Positions 42,601 to 47,517 of a stretch of 64,000 nt of DNA are shown here, piece after piece. Within the stretch, counting starts at the first letter, position 1. Each line of letters starts with the position of its first letter. Source of the stretch: a virus. A program made the position numbers and the translations under genes. Location of the stretch: positions 62,001 through 126,000 of the IMG/VR virus record IMGVR_UViG_3300032180_000001; one strand, 5' to 3'. The notes below the pieces were generated by a model, which did not search any database, had not been told where the DNA came from, and worked only from the letters and a program-made list of their open reading frames with translations.

Positions 42601-43159
42601 TGAACTCAGCCGGAATATCCGCCTTAACGCCTTCGGTAACCGCATCAACCTGAGCCTGCAGTCCGCCCGAGCCACCGCGGACACCAAGATCGACAGGAAC
42701 GAGTGCGCTGGCGCCTTCCGCCATGGCATCAATCTTTACCTGAAACTCGGCCCGAGATGGCATGTTAAGGTCAACCGGTATCTTGGCTCCGATACCCGCA
42801 GTCAGCGTCTCAACCTGAGCCTTCATTCCTGTTTTAGTTCCAGTCAGGTCAACAGGTACCTTCGCCTTGATTCCTGCAGTCAGCGTCTCAACCTGAGTCT
42901 TTACGGCTGCCTTTGAAGGAAGCTTAAATTCGACTGGTATCTTTGCCTGAATCCCCGCGGTCAGCGTCTTAACCTGGCCTTGCAATTTAGTCTTAGTCCC
43001 AGTCAGCTCAATTGGAACCTTTACCTGCAAGTCATGATCAGTAAGAGCCAGCTTGTTAACTTCCCCCACCGCAGTTTTTACCTGCTTGGTAAGATCAGCA
43101 AAAAAACCGTCATCATTTGGTTTAATGTTAACGTAGGCCTCTCCCAAAAGACGGGCCAC
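27629..43159 (-). CDS. Giant tape measure protein with embedded enzymatic-type domains
   Basis: 5176 aa from GTG 43159. Residues 40-330 repeat a K-PVDL-----(V/K)--(L)TAGI unit. Residues ~515-610 look like an ADP-ribosyltransferase exoenzyme domain (LFRGVN with R522, DKGYTSA 545-550, AHEFTFPR with E592). Residues ~643-760 hold FRVEHAETGRGPYAG...LNTWFDEWLPKLKELGFVV. Residues ~821-900 resemble an Arr-type ADP-ribosyltransferase (FHATNAKLDVGDIINPG). The centre has membrane-like helices and helical repeats. Near the end are an M23-like fold without its His (~4180-4310), a tail lysozyme (~4432-4560, IWGESNW) and LysM (~4562-4613). It sets tail length and is expelled during DNA entry. Confidence 0.88.
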   Translation of the reverse strand: MARLLGEAYVNIKPNDDGFFADLTKQVKTAVGEVNKLALTDHDLQVKVPIELTGTKTKLQGQVKTLTAGIQAKIPVEFKLPSKAAVKTQVETLTAGIKAKVPVDLTGTKTGMKAQVETLTAGIGAKIPVDLNMPSRAEFQVKIDAMAEGASALVPVDLGVRGGSGGLQAQVDAVTEGVKADIPAEFNLGTAIGLQVKVAAVTQDVVADIPVEFYLKPGSVTAAKTELNALTADRTVDVGVNVEGAPAAFAKLKTLAAQSGLADFADVNVPQSKIRSQLMLIKKLIAQTGLSDYLSIDINTADLDRKLAELRSLTTQIPVTFDVGKLVLPPGQDLEIDVVLDSAAAQAALDALTAERMVRIRADLDDRSIDVAEEMLKIVTRDRTVKIRVDSSGLEGAGVAGAGVAGPGPTASAGSSMADFMRSVQMSAGEFRDASREMKQALSGMKLAKSSEGTPSSTTEDDLFAMKRYYEWSFKTIQDQLRGLSVGGAGSTQDNGVASIVSDIDSLINKVSDFTQQVTLFRGVNKPDEILGSVGSKTGQIIQDKGYTSAAVSEDVAKTFGTTLMKITAGPGVKALNRQSIALGDLPDDAHEFTFPRNQPFKVLKDQIIEGVRNIHLEALPVTVEPVMDKAAEAAVKQEMTRIFRVEHAETGRGPYAGSPGVSETAPSTHNARDWEHPPVWEDSLLGNIVSEDKAIKLFSEGARSAFEDMKQLNTWFDEWLPKLKELGFVVRSFDVPSKDVFKGATQVLYKPENAVPVPDKSVAEIMKSMKMEFTPDINKDPIEAQLAAIKAKYRNTKIPVELDTEKIISEATAAVTEVKDLFHATNAKLDVGDIINPGRSGLAWANEKPNAANLLGRYTYQVAPVNPADNAPHASAYPSSGSYASKTGYKIIATVSVRPAADYLEDLDDDLDKAKKAASAWAAANPIVEQIKTDTTVITPEVAKVVAVADAEIAAHPVEMKAKFSEAEIQAEMARITQSRTIPVKANMADFMKSVQMSVGREEYKPVAGGIPELIAAGLSEKQADMVMKARLKKAAQEAAAAAAASVPFTADTSKVMPEVATAVTAAVAEVKANPVEIPVDLGPSIEESETALTGFADKVRTTMKGAGDATAEAITVPLTKAQKKFFDTYRTEVEDANLAAAQALGAQWSSTKLTVPVEAVPDINEFLAAFESSALMRKVQEKFQAALTAAKPVVTPELNTAPAMAECTALDKAIEAEKPEVSITADTAPAMTEVMALDKLIMTTIRSMATAGGDRPGGYINLTDLRAALSGVKNLDAALVQLYRDQKVNLVPQHNQQTLTDLQRQQAMFVGGEYKHRVSSQEFIQPKVDLGPATAEVAALDAKISKPVEVPVEPKMSEAARDKLYQDMMMTAAKARVGEVMKPVAVPLTVNKEAATREFRTAIENGSKEAATAAKAAFNQADTPVVTPKLDEKPALAEAAALDEKIATEKPKITPEVNLAPAMEKATAELVTWTEKVGTGKGFLQEYQRVTAAADTSITLQISKWGKLKNTVETTAAEVERVRAIYAKGYGESSQGGVRGYADKGYTVTTAAIGGMAAAEYLAAAAEKVQEKAADAAADSTGGLGATMAATAAQAAKSAKAFEPLNTIIPADMIAKLKELDAATSDLGEKAGYSAAQAMILRIEQSKLSNEMKQSTVDLMSQAAAADTVIRMVTLLSQAEKELKRVKAAHTASGAAGGADQQKTWDDLARKMTKDWNDLSKLQASANKDNLKFDADQRKAWDDLARKMTKDWNDLGKLQEAALKEYQKFLAPQTAAANIDITEAMNKLFMLDAESKKIKETLISLATHVDSDSAKRVLADIAVEAIRLQDELKDIASIDLSKATAGDIARVKDLASAYGRLRSVMATTMAGSAGGGKGGGGGGVLAAAAAGAAGAAGGGGITPFLTKGAGGWFGWMQQQVQAFNGAAKSVKLWHIAMELAVEIFAVWIPALATLALGLGGFALAAKDAVTQVTTYVKNLGTVTTAMGTQMNFMVVSAGGSLQKLGAQAGGVTTKVSSLGNSFSALQDQVRPQVFELYGSALTAMASKSGGVMQKLITDTGTALDRTAARIAVDMNKASSGTGLSNFIKMGQRDIAGLATAFANLGALLGALAGITQRTHIAEIMLGIGVAVTKLFRVVADFIHTPFGGALAAWAIGLHALYAWSGLAATALLNLVERLGIGLAAAKGWAVVGPMFEALGGRIARFGEVLKGLGPAAVSGAIFIAAALAAVVVWAVKAQDAMQKYASAQIAAVANSTPITMLSTTENSLKNVTAAWRQAVASGSADARTLGQSRQQLLGDFTLESERLVQISKLYGISLPAAMQLAQTAGVKVSDFTNADNKAWATSMQMIASLVTGYLNMGQTMGMVGSDMNVLSVTANDQVTAINNLTSAWDTWYGIVTGTQTSMATFGQSMKTFNTDIASGTSTYDTVNTDFQSLLTNANSLVDANMKAGASGPQLTSSIADTGAAMVTAAGNNKTWQAEVVSWVQRAAPYVTTFQQATNWISQMGGSLTKLQGNQNAVTIGNSNLTGKAAALAHTLQSDLTPAQQALVGSTGKVQTALAKFTTDLGKGNKAAASKDRVQLLADLKSVGIYGPDAAKYVNDLANYTLNLGKATTAAKPGTSSFSDTIQSLRLNLKQIIDVVGIPLMHGLNLFAGWVKDISKNTAGKLFLESIAVTLAGIALLKFTGVTSLFKALSGSSLLGRLTGGLLGGKVDGSNAAALMRTAFEEGGTSAAAMIREALVSGGATVATEETAGAATGGKFGPPTGIPGARGTSDVVQGGELAAGGFFSRFGTWFKGLFGKAGGGAEGAGGEGLLRGAGGTALIAAIIGQVLGRVSNAVVGKPTQASNLATYNKTVPGWFQPIANLLFTRQGAANISVGGANAVTGFFTGHRTSDSGQGGPRDPNSVVGALGSSSKTIGGVFHTAWAGVFTGFQHDVADKIYDFFVGSKGSDLKGFLSNTLKLFDGFWSIIAQGFHNRFVHAIGDSFPHEMAVVFDGARHEGAHLWDDAISGLNGLVNRAIQEGAVIFDGMRHEGAHLWDEAISGLSGLVNNAIQEGAVIFDGMRHEGAHLWDEAISGLSGLVSTALQEGAVIFDGMRHEAAHLWDEAISGLAGLGNTLFNVINNALTGHHVHVSLPFGLSFEFTYAKGGHVPGSGSGDTVPALLTPGEFVINKNARKKLENKFGPDVLHKMNKFAAGGSVFDQFGAPGVTVPAGTYSATPASIAAAQKKAGVSPAKAAKAVSPAATGASGTPLVTGASILAGIYAQNKLTAATNKLTALMAQGPATTAQKKAAQSGLTGANASAAAAQLNLNKLLASGTATSAQLAAAHKTLNNAQAGAVAQMTNLNKVYGQHKATQAQLLAAANAQAAAQNAQNRLNNAGVSAVNTAANKAGAALTGAATTAAGTTTGAATTAAGITTGAATTAAATITTATTPKPAPPKPNQPGHVTRGGYVPPTDSRGRPAVDQPPHPGFTSPAGYVPARGPKGDMYSTPPGGGRSPVNLAAGYADITKPGTTGTPPDIGRALVTYTRDLNNNASAQKLVADRTALANSLVKDGLSTQAQATASVSKYTGVIQDQQHSQAQAVEYTKDMVATTPKAKAVIDNLTQAVASNNKTAIGTNQRKLIKILTDAHVPINQATASVKDLTGKIHAVPPSVKLSSAIARAGLTGLLQGLKLNQHKINEVNALKIHPGSDPRDVNKMLGLIGLNSTQIADVNKLKIKPGSDPGQVDALLHHLGLNSNQIAIINSTLIKPQVQQPPPIKPTVQQPPPLRIPITLVPDTMHLGKLGAAGLNALMYGLPGHAKGGHIGGTGHGDTVPAMLTPGEFVLTKTAAAHLKKMYGPGFLDGLNKYATGGSVGGGGAGHPAHAITLTSTGGGSAKHAELGDGGTGKLGKSVKKNLNDALGFVRGQFSNGLSRVFTKDLPASLDKSAASTRDKFAKPVQKTLTGHLGWQQNTFGTAMDKLYTKALPAVYDNSAQAASSRYDKPVRTTMAQHLNWQQGTFGTGISNLYTQAIPGVYNASAKTSSTQYDTPVRGIMTGHLAWQKSPFLSTMTTIYTSQVPQAFATGVSNVGGAWGRLTSVIKPPVNTSIGGLNNLVTGINSIGSWASVSGSIPKIATMARGGRLDGFGGGDSVPALLEPGEAVVDKMTVRKHASALKAMGVPGFAKGGVVGGGYVNPIPSSAGSSRIDQGVDFTGAGPVLAIGNGTILRTSEGGWGPPAGPSPGTFFTYRLNDGPKAGSVVYLAEGVPLVPGLKVGGSLTAGQVIGVMNGSSIETGFADPSGTHPLTQGGGLTAGGAEFWSFLKSLGTKQTPTNMGGSVAASGGVSTVPTGPDPSALGKLSAVGTDLLLQTSAGNAKAVVDLLKGTGNPAKGTGTRNLAGILSGMPPKLAQEAVAHIAKAGASALAGGVGTGPAGGATGSEMANGRELYNYLLTNLFGGQKFAAAGATASIWGESNWNPFAAGTGGRGLIGWTPAGTISDAAFKGGMKTQLPAIIEFVNSSGDQGVISQMKSTTSVLEAANLWGKGVERYGINDVHSTGLSLAASFMKSKGGLVYNVKAGDTLSGIAARFLGNAGDWAEIWDANRSVIGGNPNLLTVGERLGIPGMSGGHGGHQRNRKPGQKPKPKTPKQTLAGMEAALAADQRAETRYGNKMNYDLAHGLTGAYSADSVKAQNALFAAATEQANIKAYKAWMALTPLQKAQQTVQRDDLALTHAKDAVAAALANVESLGGTLSRFKGSKTSPAYRLELKNYQKAQAALFHAGQVEKGDQAAYNAAAKQVAQYQQNPGNDRYLRGLLAKLTRDQAAAAKAAAGMANDSKHHDDAGYFRDSKLYKGAEFAIGKDQLAIKHREAVLAAIPEQERAALVRQISSEEKKIAAAEKAANIAYGVAETDQRILGHDRKGSKKWKTDNWHYQRALRAYLNAGNRVTGDQGVLRGLEQKLGALPGGAGLQLPTANTPVLQLVRALTTNPMLKYLISGPGSVTPLGWAMQPELGDLMVANVFNPASWVGKSATQNGGLYAGMQANYDAAQLAVQQFLMDKGQTKALKLAGKATGIHGIDEHGRRFDQGGLVQPGLNLINNQTGAPEMLTPSRSGWISPRGHGDSRSSRPVSPDGMTAYERESLNEMRALRASMDANTAAVNRQGPAFSQALTGSAHRAASRGNYGGW
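30980..31330 (-). repeat. Tape measure internal repeat, unit about 43 aa
   Basis: Three to four units of the type KPV--T(L/M)--HL-WQ--TFGT----LYT-A(L/I)P-VY--SA, for example KPVQKTLTGHLGWQQNTFGT and KPVRTTMAQHLNWQQGTFGT. A helical spacing repeat typical of tape measures. Confidence 0.75.
33800..34190 (-). repeat. 99-bp tandem repeat in the tape measure gene (33-aa unit)
   Basis: Four consecutive copies of a 33-aa unit around VIFDGMRHEGAHLWDEAISG; the middle copies are almost identical at DNA level, so the array could expand or contract by slippage and change tail length in steps. Confidence 0.9.
42290..43060 (-). repeat. Degenerate repeats at the tape measure N-terminus
   Basis: About eight units of 25-30 aa carrying a V(E/K)TLTAGI-AKIPV(D/E)(L/F) core, diverging along the chain. 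The DNA copies share short blocks such as GTCAGCGTCTCAACCTGAG. Confidence 0.75.
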
Positions 43160-43160
43160 A

Positions 43161-43550
43161 TCACACCGTCCCTTCTAGATCGAACAAGCCGGTGGTAAGG
43201 AACGGATAAGAGTTAGCCTCGGAACCTGGGCCGCCCGGCCCGTGCATCTGGATAGCAGGATGTTCCAGGAACACGGTGGGATTCGTCGGTGCTGCCGCGC
43301 TGCCGTAAATATGGCCGGTGTCATCCCAGCCGACGTACGGGTGCGTGAGTTCCTTGGTAAATCCCGGAGGCCTAGCGTTACTGCCCCGTCCAGTCCGGGC
43401 CGAAGCAGGCGTCCCTGGGCGAACATGCACCACAGCGATCGCGACTGCCGCAGCCCGGTCCGCGAGATCGAGCATCAAAGGTGCGACGAGACCCGTAGGA
43501 GAATTCAACATCTCAAATACCGCCTCTTCTGAGATATGAACGTCATCCAC
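43161..43550 (-). CDS. Hypothetical protein between chaperones and tape measure, 129 aa
   Basis: GTG 43550 gives a 9-base spacing from AGGAGG; a TTG at 43556 is an alternative. VDDVHISEEAVFEML, LMLDLADRAAAVAIAVVHV, then a Gly/Pro-rich end (QMHGPGGPG). Position suggests a tail or neck assembly role; the family is not recognised. Confidence 0.55.
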   Translation of the reverse strand: MDDVHISEEAVFEMLNSPTGLVAPLMLDLADRAAAVAIAVVHVRPGTPASARTGRGSNARPPGFTKELTHPYVGWDDTGHIYGSAAAPTNPTVFLEHPAIQMHGPGGPGSEANSYPFLTTGLFDLEGTV

Positions 43551-43565
43551 GTCCAAGCGCCTCCT

Positions 43566-43856
43566 TTACATCCCCATAAAAGACCCGGGGATCTCCTCGT
43601 CCTTGCCTTCTGCTTCCCAGGGCACAAGATTGCCGTCGGCTCCCTTGCGGAACCCACTGACAGGGGCGTCCGGGTTCTCGACCACCATTCCCGCTGCCTC
43701 CTGGAAGGCTTTCAGTGCCTTCAGCGCCTCCTTCTCCGGATCGACGCGCTGGCCGATCGTTTCCTCGAACGCTTCCAGCTGGTCGGCGTCCATGCCGTCC
43801 GTGCAGATCGCGTACACCATGTTGAGCAGCTGGCGCGGGGTTAGCGCCTCGATGCC
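43566..43856 (-). CDS. Tail assembly chaperone, frameshift extension (T part)
   Basis: This frame has no convincing start before GIEALTPRQLLNMVYAICTD; it is entered by a -1 shift from the preceding gene. An internal ATG at 43820 exists but lacks a good ribosome site. It contains DADQLEAFEETIGQRVDPEKE and ends SFMGM. The arrangement matches the lambda G/G-T pair conserved in siphoviruses. Confidence 0.75.
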   Translation of the reverse strand, partial: GIEALTPRQLLNMVYAICTDGMDADQLEAFEETIGQRVDPEKEALKALKAFQEAAGMVVENPDAPVSGFRKGADGNLVPWEAEGKDEEIPGSFMGM

Positions 43857-44608
43857 TTTTTCCGTGTGCCGGAGCCGTTCCCCGTCGAGACGCGCTGAGT
43901 GGTGGGCGGCGTAACTGAGGAGCCATCGCGCGGCTTGGTAGGGCGCCCGGAGACGATCTCCATCACCTGCGAGATCACCGGCAGAAGCTCTTCCGCGTCA
44001 GCCTTGGTCTCGATGGCATGATTCTCGAAGGCCTGCCAGTCGCCCGTGTCGAACGACTTGCACATGGCCTCCCGGCCGGCCTTGCAGTGCTCGCAGTTGC
44101 CGCATGCCTTCGAGCCCGCATAAATGCAGTCTCGCAACATCATGTAGACCGCTCCCAGGGCGCGCGGGTCGTCGGATGACATATCCGCCGCGGACGCGTA
44201 CTTGAGCAGGGGCATCAGGCCGATCTTCTCCGCGATGCGGAACTTCTTCCCGAGCAGCTCGATCGTGTCGTGGTTCTCGATGACCGCACCCTCGGTGATC
44301 ATCGGCGCCCCCTCGGCCTTCGCGGCCCTGGCGTGCACGACGGCGAGATCCCGGTCGTCCTCGTTCGAGATGCCGTTCGCGGCTGCCGTAGCGGCTGCCT
44401 GAGGGGGCGTCACCGGTGCGGGCACAGAGGCGGGTGCGGAAGACTCCTCTTCCTCATCATCATCATCGTCGTAGTCGTCGACCGGAGTCGGCGTAGGGGT
44501 AGCGCGTGCGGCTGGGCTCCGGTACGCAGGAGGCGGTGTCGGGGTAGGCACATTGTCGGCTTCATTCCAGTCGATCTCGATATCGTAATCGGCTTCCTGA
44601 GCAGGCAT
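43841..44608 (-). CDS. Tail assembly chaperone (G part)
   Basis: 255 aa. A Pro- and Asp/Glu-rich N-terminal third (TPTPVDDYDDDDDEEEE) precedes a helical domain (LLGKKFRIAEKIGLMPLLKYA, ALGAVYMMLRDCI) with four Cys (CGNCEHC...C), then HAIETKADAEELLPVISQVMEIVSGRP. The latter two segments are characteristic of actinophage tail assembly chaperones. It ends TRKKASRR, just after the slippery site. Confidence 0.8.
   Translation of the reverse strand: MPAQEADYDIEIDWNEADNVPTPTPPPAYRSPAARATPTPTPVDDYDDDDDEEEESSAPASVPAPVTPPQAAATAAANGISNEDDRDLAVVHARAAKAEGAPMITEGAVIENHDTIELLGKKFRIAEKIGLMPLLKYASAADMSSDDPRALGAVYMMLRDCIYAGSKACGNCEHCKAGREAMCKSFDTGDWQAFENHAIETKADAEELLPVISQVMEIVSGRPTKPRDGSSVTPPTTQRVSTGNGSGTRKKASRR
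43856..43862 (-). promoter_or_regulatory. Programmed -1 frameshift site
   Basis: On the minus strand G AAA AAG, with AAA and AAG as zero-frame codons. A -1 slip joins ...TRKK to GIEALTPRQ of the downstream frame. Its place at the extreme 3' end of the G-type gene is the conserved position. Confidence 0.7.
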
Positions 44609-44710
44609 TTTAACTTCTCTCTATTGTCTGATAGTGTCTGAAAGCGGTCCGGTCCACTTAGGGAACGTGAGCCATAGATGCAACGGCCGGATCGCATTTT
44701 CTTTGAGGAA

Positions 44711-44745
44711 CTCCCCCGGCCAGGACCCTTTCGCAGCCGGGGGAG
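44711..44745. terminator. Strong hairpin terminator
   Basis: CTCCCCCGGC (44711-44720) pairs with GCCGGGGGAG (about 44735-44744), a ten-base GC stem followed by a T-rich stretch on the plus strand (CTTCTTTCTTGTTTTGTT). It lies between the major tail protein and chaperone genes; in the leftward direction it may act as an attenuator that lowers chaperone expression relative to the tail tube. Confidence 0.65.
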
Positions 44746-44785
44746 CTTCTTTCTTGTTTTGTTACGGATGGTGCTAGCGATACGG

Positions 44786-45534
44786 TTACGTACCGGAGAT
44801 GCCCGTGGTGGGATAGCGCATTATCGCGCTTGCTGCGCTGAACGTGCTCTTCATGGAGACCGCTGCCGCAACGCCGCCGGCGACGGCGTAGTCGGGAAGG
44901 ATCTTGCCGAAGAAGTACTGGCCTGGCCCGGCTCCCTGCACGCCGACCGTGGACGGGTAGAGGTAAAAGTTCCGGGGCTGGCCGTCGGTCGCCGCGACGT
45001 AGGTCTGCGCAGTGGCAGTGTCGTAGAAGCCGGTAAAGTCACCGGATGCGTCCGGCAGGCCGGCCACCCAGATCAAGTTAGAGTCTCCCATGGTGGTGAC
45101 GTCTACCTTGGCGACGGTGAAGTTGAGGCTCCAGTCTGACAGAAACGCCATCGGGCTTGCTGAGTCGGTCGGGTTTACGCCAATGTAAGCGATCGTTCTG
45201 TTACCTCTCGTCCTTTTTACAGGGCGAGCGGGCTGGTCATTTCTGCCAGCCTCTGCATGTCTCCATGCAGTCCGGACTATACCTTCACCCACAAGGGGTG
45301 CCACGTACCTAGTCTCTGAACCATCCCGTCGAGACCTTTCAGTTCAGGCGGGCTCGGCTGCTGATTACCCCTGCTAATCTCTTTTTGAACCATCGCGCTC
45401 GCGTTTTCACGCCACGCTGTGGTGCGATCAGGTGACTCGGGCGTCCCAGCAATTCTCGCAGTTTGCACTGAGTGATTGCTCTCTCAGGCGGCCAGTCGAC
45501 CGTTGCGTCCATGAATTCTCGAGATGGTACTCAT
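44786..45534 (-). CDS. Major tail (tube) protein, split by a group I intron
   Basis: Exon 1 is 45499-45534 (12 codons, MSTISRIHGRNG) and exon 2 is 44786-45193 (ATC to stop), together 147 aa. The joined start HGRNGIAYIGVN, then MAFLSDWSLNFTVAKVDVTT, GLPDASGDFTGFYD, QTYVAATDGQPRNFYLYPS and FFGKILPDY, is the classic actinophage tube protein pattern. Exon 2 alone lacks a normal start. AAGGAG abuts ATG 45534, unusually close, so the exact first codon is uncertain. It would be the most abundant tail protein. Confidence 0.8.
45194..45498 (-). ncRNA. Group I intron (about 305 nt) without an internal ORF
   Basis: Minus-strand RNA. Core: UUCAGAGACUAGGU, then P8 (CACCCC-UUGU-GGGUG), then GGUAUAGUCCGGACU; GACUA pairs with UAGUC as P7. 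A P9-type hairpin CUGCAUG-GAGA-CAUGCAG follows. At the 5' splice site exon CGGU pairs with intron GCCG, ending in the required U-G pair (P1). The intron ends in G before AUCGCUU. The core wording closely resembles T4 td-type (IA) introns. Splicing restores the conserved start of the tail protein. Confidence 0.85.
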
Positions 45535-45825
45535 CTCCTTCTGTATCGGCGCCTTGACGCCATACGGGAGAGACCGGCTCCAAGCGCATCGTGCCCGTGG
45601 CCGCGATCTAGTGCTGCTCCTGCCATAGTAACTGTCTCGGAGGCGGATTGAAAGCTGCGCCGGATGCACTTACCAATCTGGCGGGAGATTACTTCTCGGA
45701 GGACTTCCAATCTCCTTTACAGAAGGGACCGAGTGGATGGCTAGATGACACTCTCCCTGTTGTGATAGGATTTTCTTATCTACAATCGCGCCAAAAGCTA
45801 GTCAACCCCAAAGAGGTGCCTGATT
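45535..45825. other. Intergenic region upstream of tail gene and HNH gene
   Basis: No gene is supported. On the minus strand TTGACT (45800-45805), 17 nt and TAGATA (45777-45782) could drive the major tail gene; on the plus strand TTGTGA, 15 nt and TACAAT (45781-45786) could drive the HNH gene. The two overlap. A short minus-strand frame continues upstream of exon 1 without recognisable protein features. Confidence 0.4.
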
Positions 45826-46941
45826 ATGAAAGAGAAAATCTGCATCGATTGTGGCAGAACTTACACACACGGCGGACGGGGGCTGTGCCCGAACGACTAC
45901 GCAAAAAGGAAGCGCTACGGAACACTTCCGCCCCTGAAAACAAGAGGCCCCGACGCTCAGTGCAAAGCTCCCGAAGGATGCACGAACATGGTAGGGCGCT
46001 CCGGCGCCAGAGGGCTGTGCCCTAAGCACTACCAGCGACTTGTCAAGTCAGCTGGAGGGCTGGAGCAACCGGTGCGAACGGCTCCACTAGCGGCGAGGTT
46101 TCGCGCGAAAATAAGTACCGAGCCATGCCCGTGCGGTTGCGATTGCGAACTGTGGACGGGAGGGATTCAGCCTAAAACCGGGTACGGTAATTTCTCGATC
46201 AAGAACAAGACTTATCTAGCACATCGCGTCGCGTGGGAGCTGGAGAAAGGCGAGATACCGGACGATTTCGATATCGATCACGTCCAGGAGCGCGGCTGCC
46301 GTCATAGGCATTGTGTTAAGATTACGCACCTGGAACCTGTTCCGACGGTGCTGAACAATCGGCGTATACCAATGACGGAGCAGCGAAGAGACGGACTTTC
46401 GGAAGCAGGAAAGAGGGGATCTGCCATCCGCTGGGCAAGAGTCCGGGCCGGTGAGGCTGAAGTCGATCAGGCAATCTGCTCCCGGGTTCTCGCTTTCGTT
46501 CTTGCCCATCCCGATGGTAGTCGTGCGCGGCAGATAGCAGAGGCGCTGGATATGTCTATCCACAACGCAAGGCAAGGTCTTACCCGTCTCGCTAAACGCA
46601 AGATGATTCTCGGTAATGGTTCCGGGCTTTACCAGCCGCTACCTGCTGAAGAATGCTGGCGTCCTGTGCGAGGCTATGCCGCGTTTTATGAAATCTCTGA
46701 CCGGGGGAACGTCTCTGCCCTGGCCCGGCCGCGAACGCACGGCGGACTGCTGATTCCCCAGCTCAACTCCGCAGGCTTCCGGGTTGTTCGGCTGTCTAAG
46801 TACGGTCAAGTGACAACATGGACTGTAGGACGACTCGTGCTCGAAACGTTCTGCTGGCCACCTCCGCATCCGAAGGCGAGAGCGAAGCATGGCCTAAACG
46901 GTAAGCTAGATGACGCACTGTCAAATCTTCACTGGAGTTAA
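45826..46941 (+). CDS. Composite HNH / HTH / NUMOD4 homing endonuclease
   Basis: 371 aa from ATG 45826 (AGAGGTG upstream). Two short zinc modules at the start (CIDCGRTY...GLCPNDY; CKAPEGCTN...GLCPKHY), an HNH core (HRVAWELEKGEIPDDFDIDHV...CVKITHLEPV), a winged-helix-like segment (VLAFVLAHPDGSRARQIAEAL), then NUMOD4 (CWRPVRGYAAFYEISDRGN) with a second HNH-like end (LVLETFCW...HGLNGKLDDALSNLHWS) whose first His is present but core reduced. It looks like two endonuclease types fused. It opens the rightward accessory block. Confidence 0.8.
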   Translation: MKEKICIDCGRTYTHGGRGLCPNDYAKRKRYGTLPPLKTRGPDAQCKAPEGCTNMVGRSGARGLCPKHYQRLVKSAGGLEQPVRTAPLAARFRAKISTEPCPCGCDCELWTGGIQPKTGYGNFSIKNKTYLAHRVAWELEKGEIPDDFDIDHVQERGCRHRHCVKITHLEPVPTVLNNRRIPMTEQRRDGLSEAGKRGSAIRWARVRAGEAEVDQAICSRVLAFVLAHPDGSRARQIAEALDMSIHNARQGLTRLAKRKMILGNGSGLYQPLPAEECWRPVRGYAAFYEISDRGNVSALARPRTHGGLLIPQLNSAGFRVVRLSKYGQVTTWTVGRLVLETFCWPPPHPKARAKHGLNGKLDDALSNLHWS

Positions 46942-46949
46942 ATAAAACC

Positions 46950-47186
46950 ATGACTGACTACAGGGATGCTCACCGCGACGCGATGGCCGCCGTGCAATGC
47001 GAGGTCAACGACGACACCGAGGGCGTAATGGCGGTGCTGAACAACGCGAGCAACCTGGCTGCCACGGCACAGATCCTCGCCATCTGGCAGGCAGGCTTCC
47101 TCCGGTACATAGCCTCAGAAAGCGGTGCCCCCGTGCAGGAAGTGCTCGCCGCCTGGCGAAGGAACGAGGAGACGAGGAGCACCTGA
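46950..47186 (+). CDS. Hypothetical protein, 78 aa
   Basis: ATG 46950, 8 bases after the HNH stop. Helical, neutral, with the end RYIASESGAPVQEVLAAWRR. No family recognised. Confidence 0.5.
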   Translation: MTDYRDAHRDAMAAVQCEVNDDTEGVMAVLNNASNLAATAQILAIWQAGFLRYIASESGAPVQEVLAAWRRNEETRST

Positions 47187-47297
47187 TCCTGGCCGGAAAG
47201 CGATGGCGCAACGAACCGGTGCCTGGTAAATTTCTTGCGTCGAGCCCCCGCACCTCCGGTTCCCGAAGCCTCGCTAGGCAGTGGAACGGGAGGAATC

Positions 47298-47414
47298 ATG
47301 GTTCAGGCGGTACCAGAAGGTCGTGAAAGCGGGTACGGATCGCACGTCAGAGAAGCCGCGGAGACAAGGGCAGGGCGGCCCTGCCGGCTAGGGATGAGGC
47401 CGGCACCTTCCTGA
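47298..47414 (+). CDS. Possible small protein, 38 aa
   Basis: ATG 47298 is preceded by GGGAGGAAT, a good ribosome site. Composition is Arg/Ala/Gly-rich (EAAETRAGRPCRLGMRP). The region 47187-47517 otherwise holds no supported gene; a promoter-like TTGCGT / TATACT (15-nt spacing) at about 47428-47454 may serve the endonuclease gene that follows. Confidence 0.35.
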   Translation: MVQAVPEGRESGYGSHVREAAETRAGRPCRLGMRPAPS

Positions 47415-47517
47415 TCGGGATCCCTGGTTGCGTGCCCTCCTACTCTGTTATACTCTAAGCGTAGATAGAAACGAAGGAAGCAGAGTCACGGCCGACCGCT
47501 ACACGGGGAGTAACCAG

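Noticed and set aside
27665-43100. Many long plus-strand frames opposite the tape measure gene
   Set aside because: High GC at third positions keeps the antisense frames open. They show no ribosome sites, no motifs and mirror the repeats of the tape measure.
45484-45669. 61-codon minus-strand frame as the real N-terminus of the tail protein
   Set aside because: Upstream codons are Arg/Ser-rich without tube-protein features; the conserved start begins at MSTISRIHGRNG. The abutting ribosome site leaves some doubt.
47187-47297. Possible tRNA-like sequence (GGTTCCCGAAGCC)
   Set aside because: No acceptor or anticodon arm could be folded around it; no other tRNA was found in the window.
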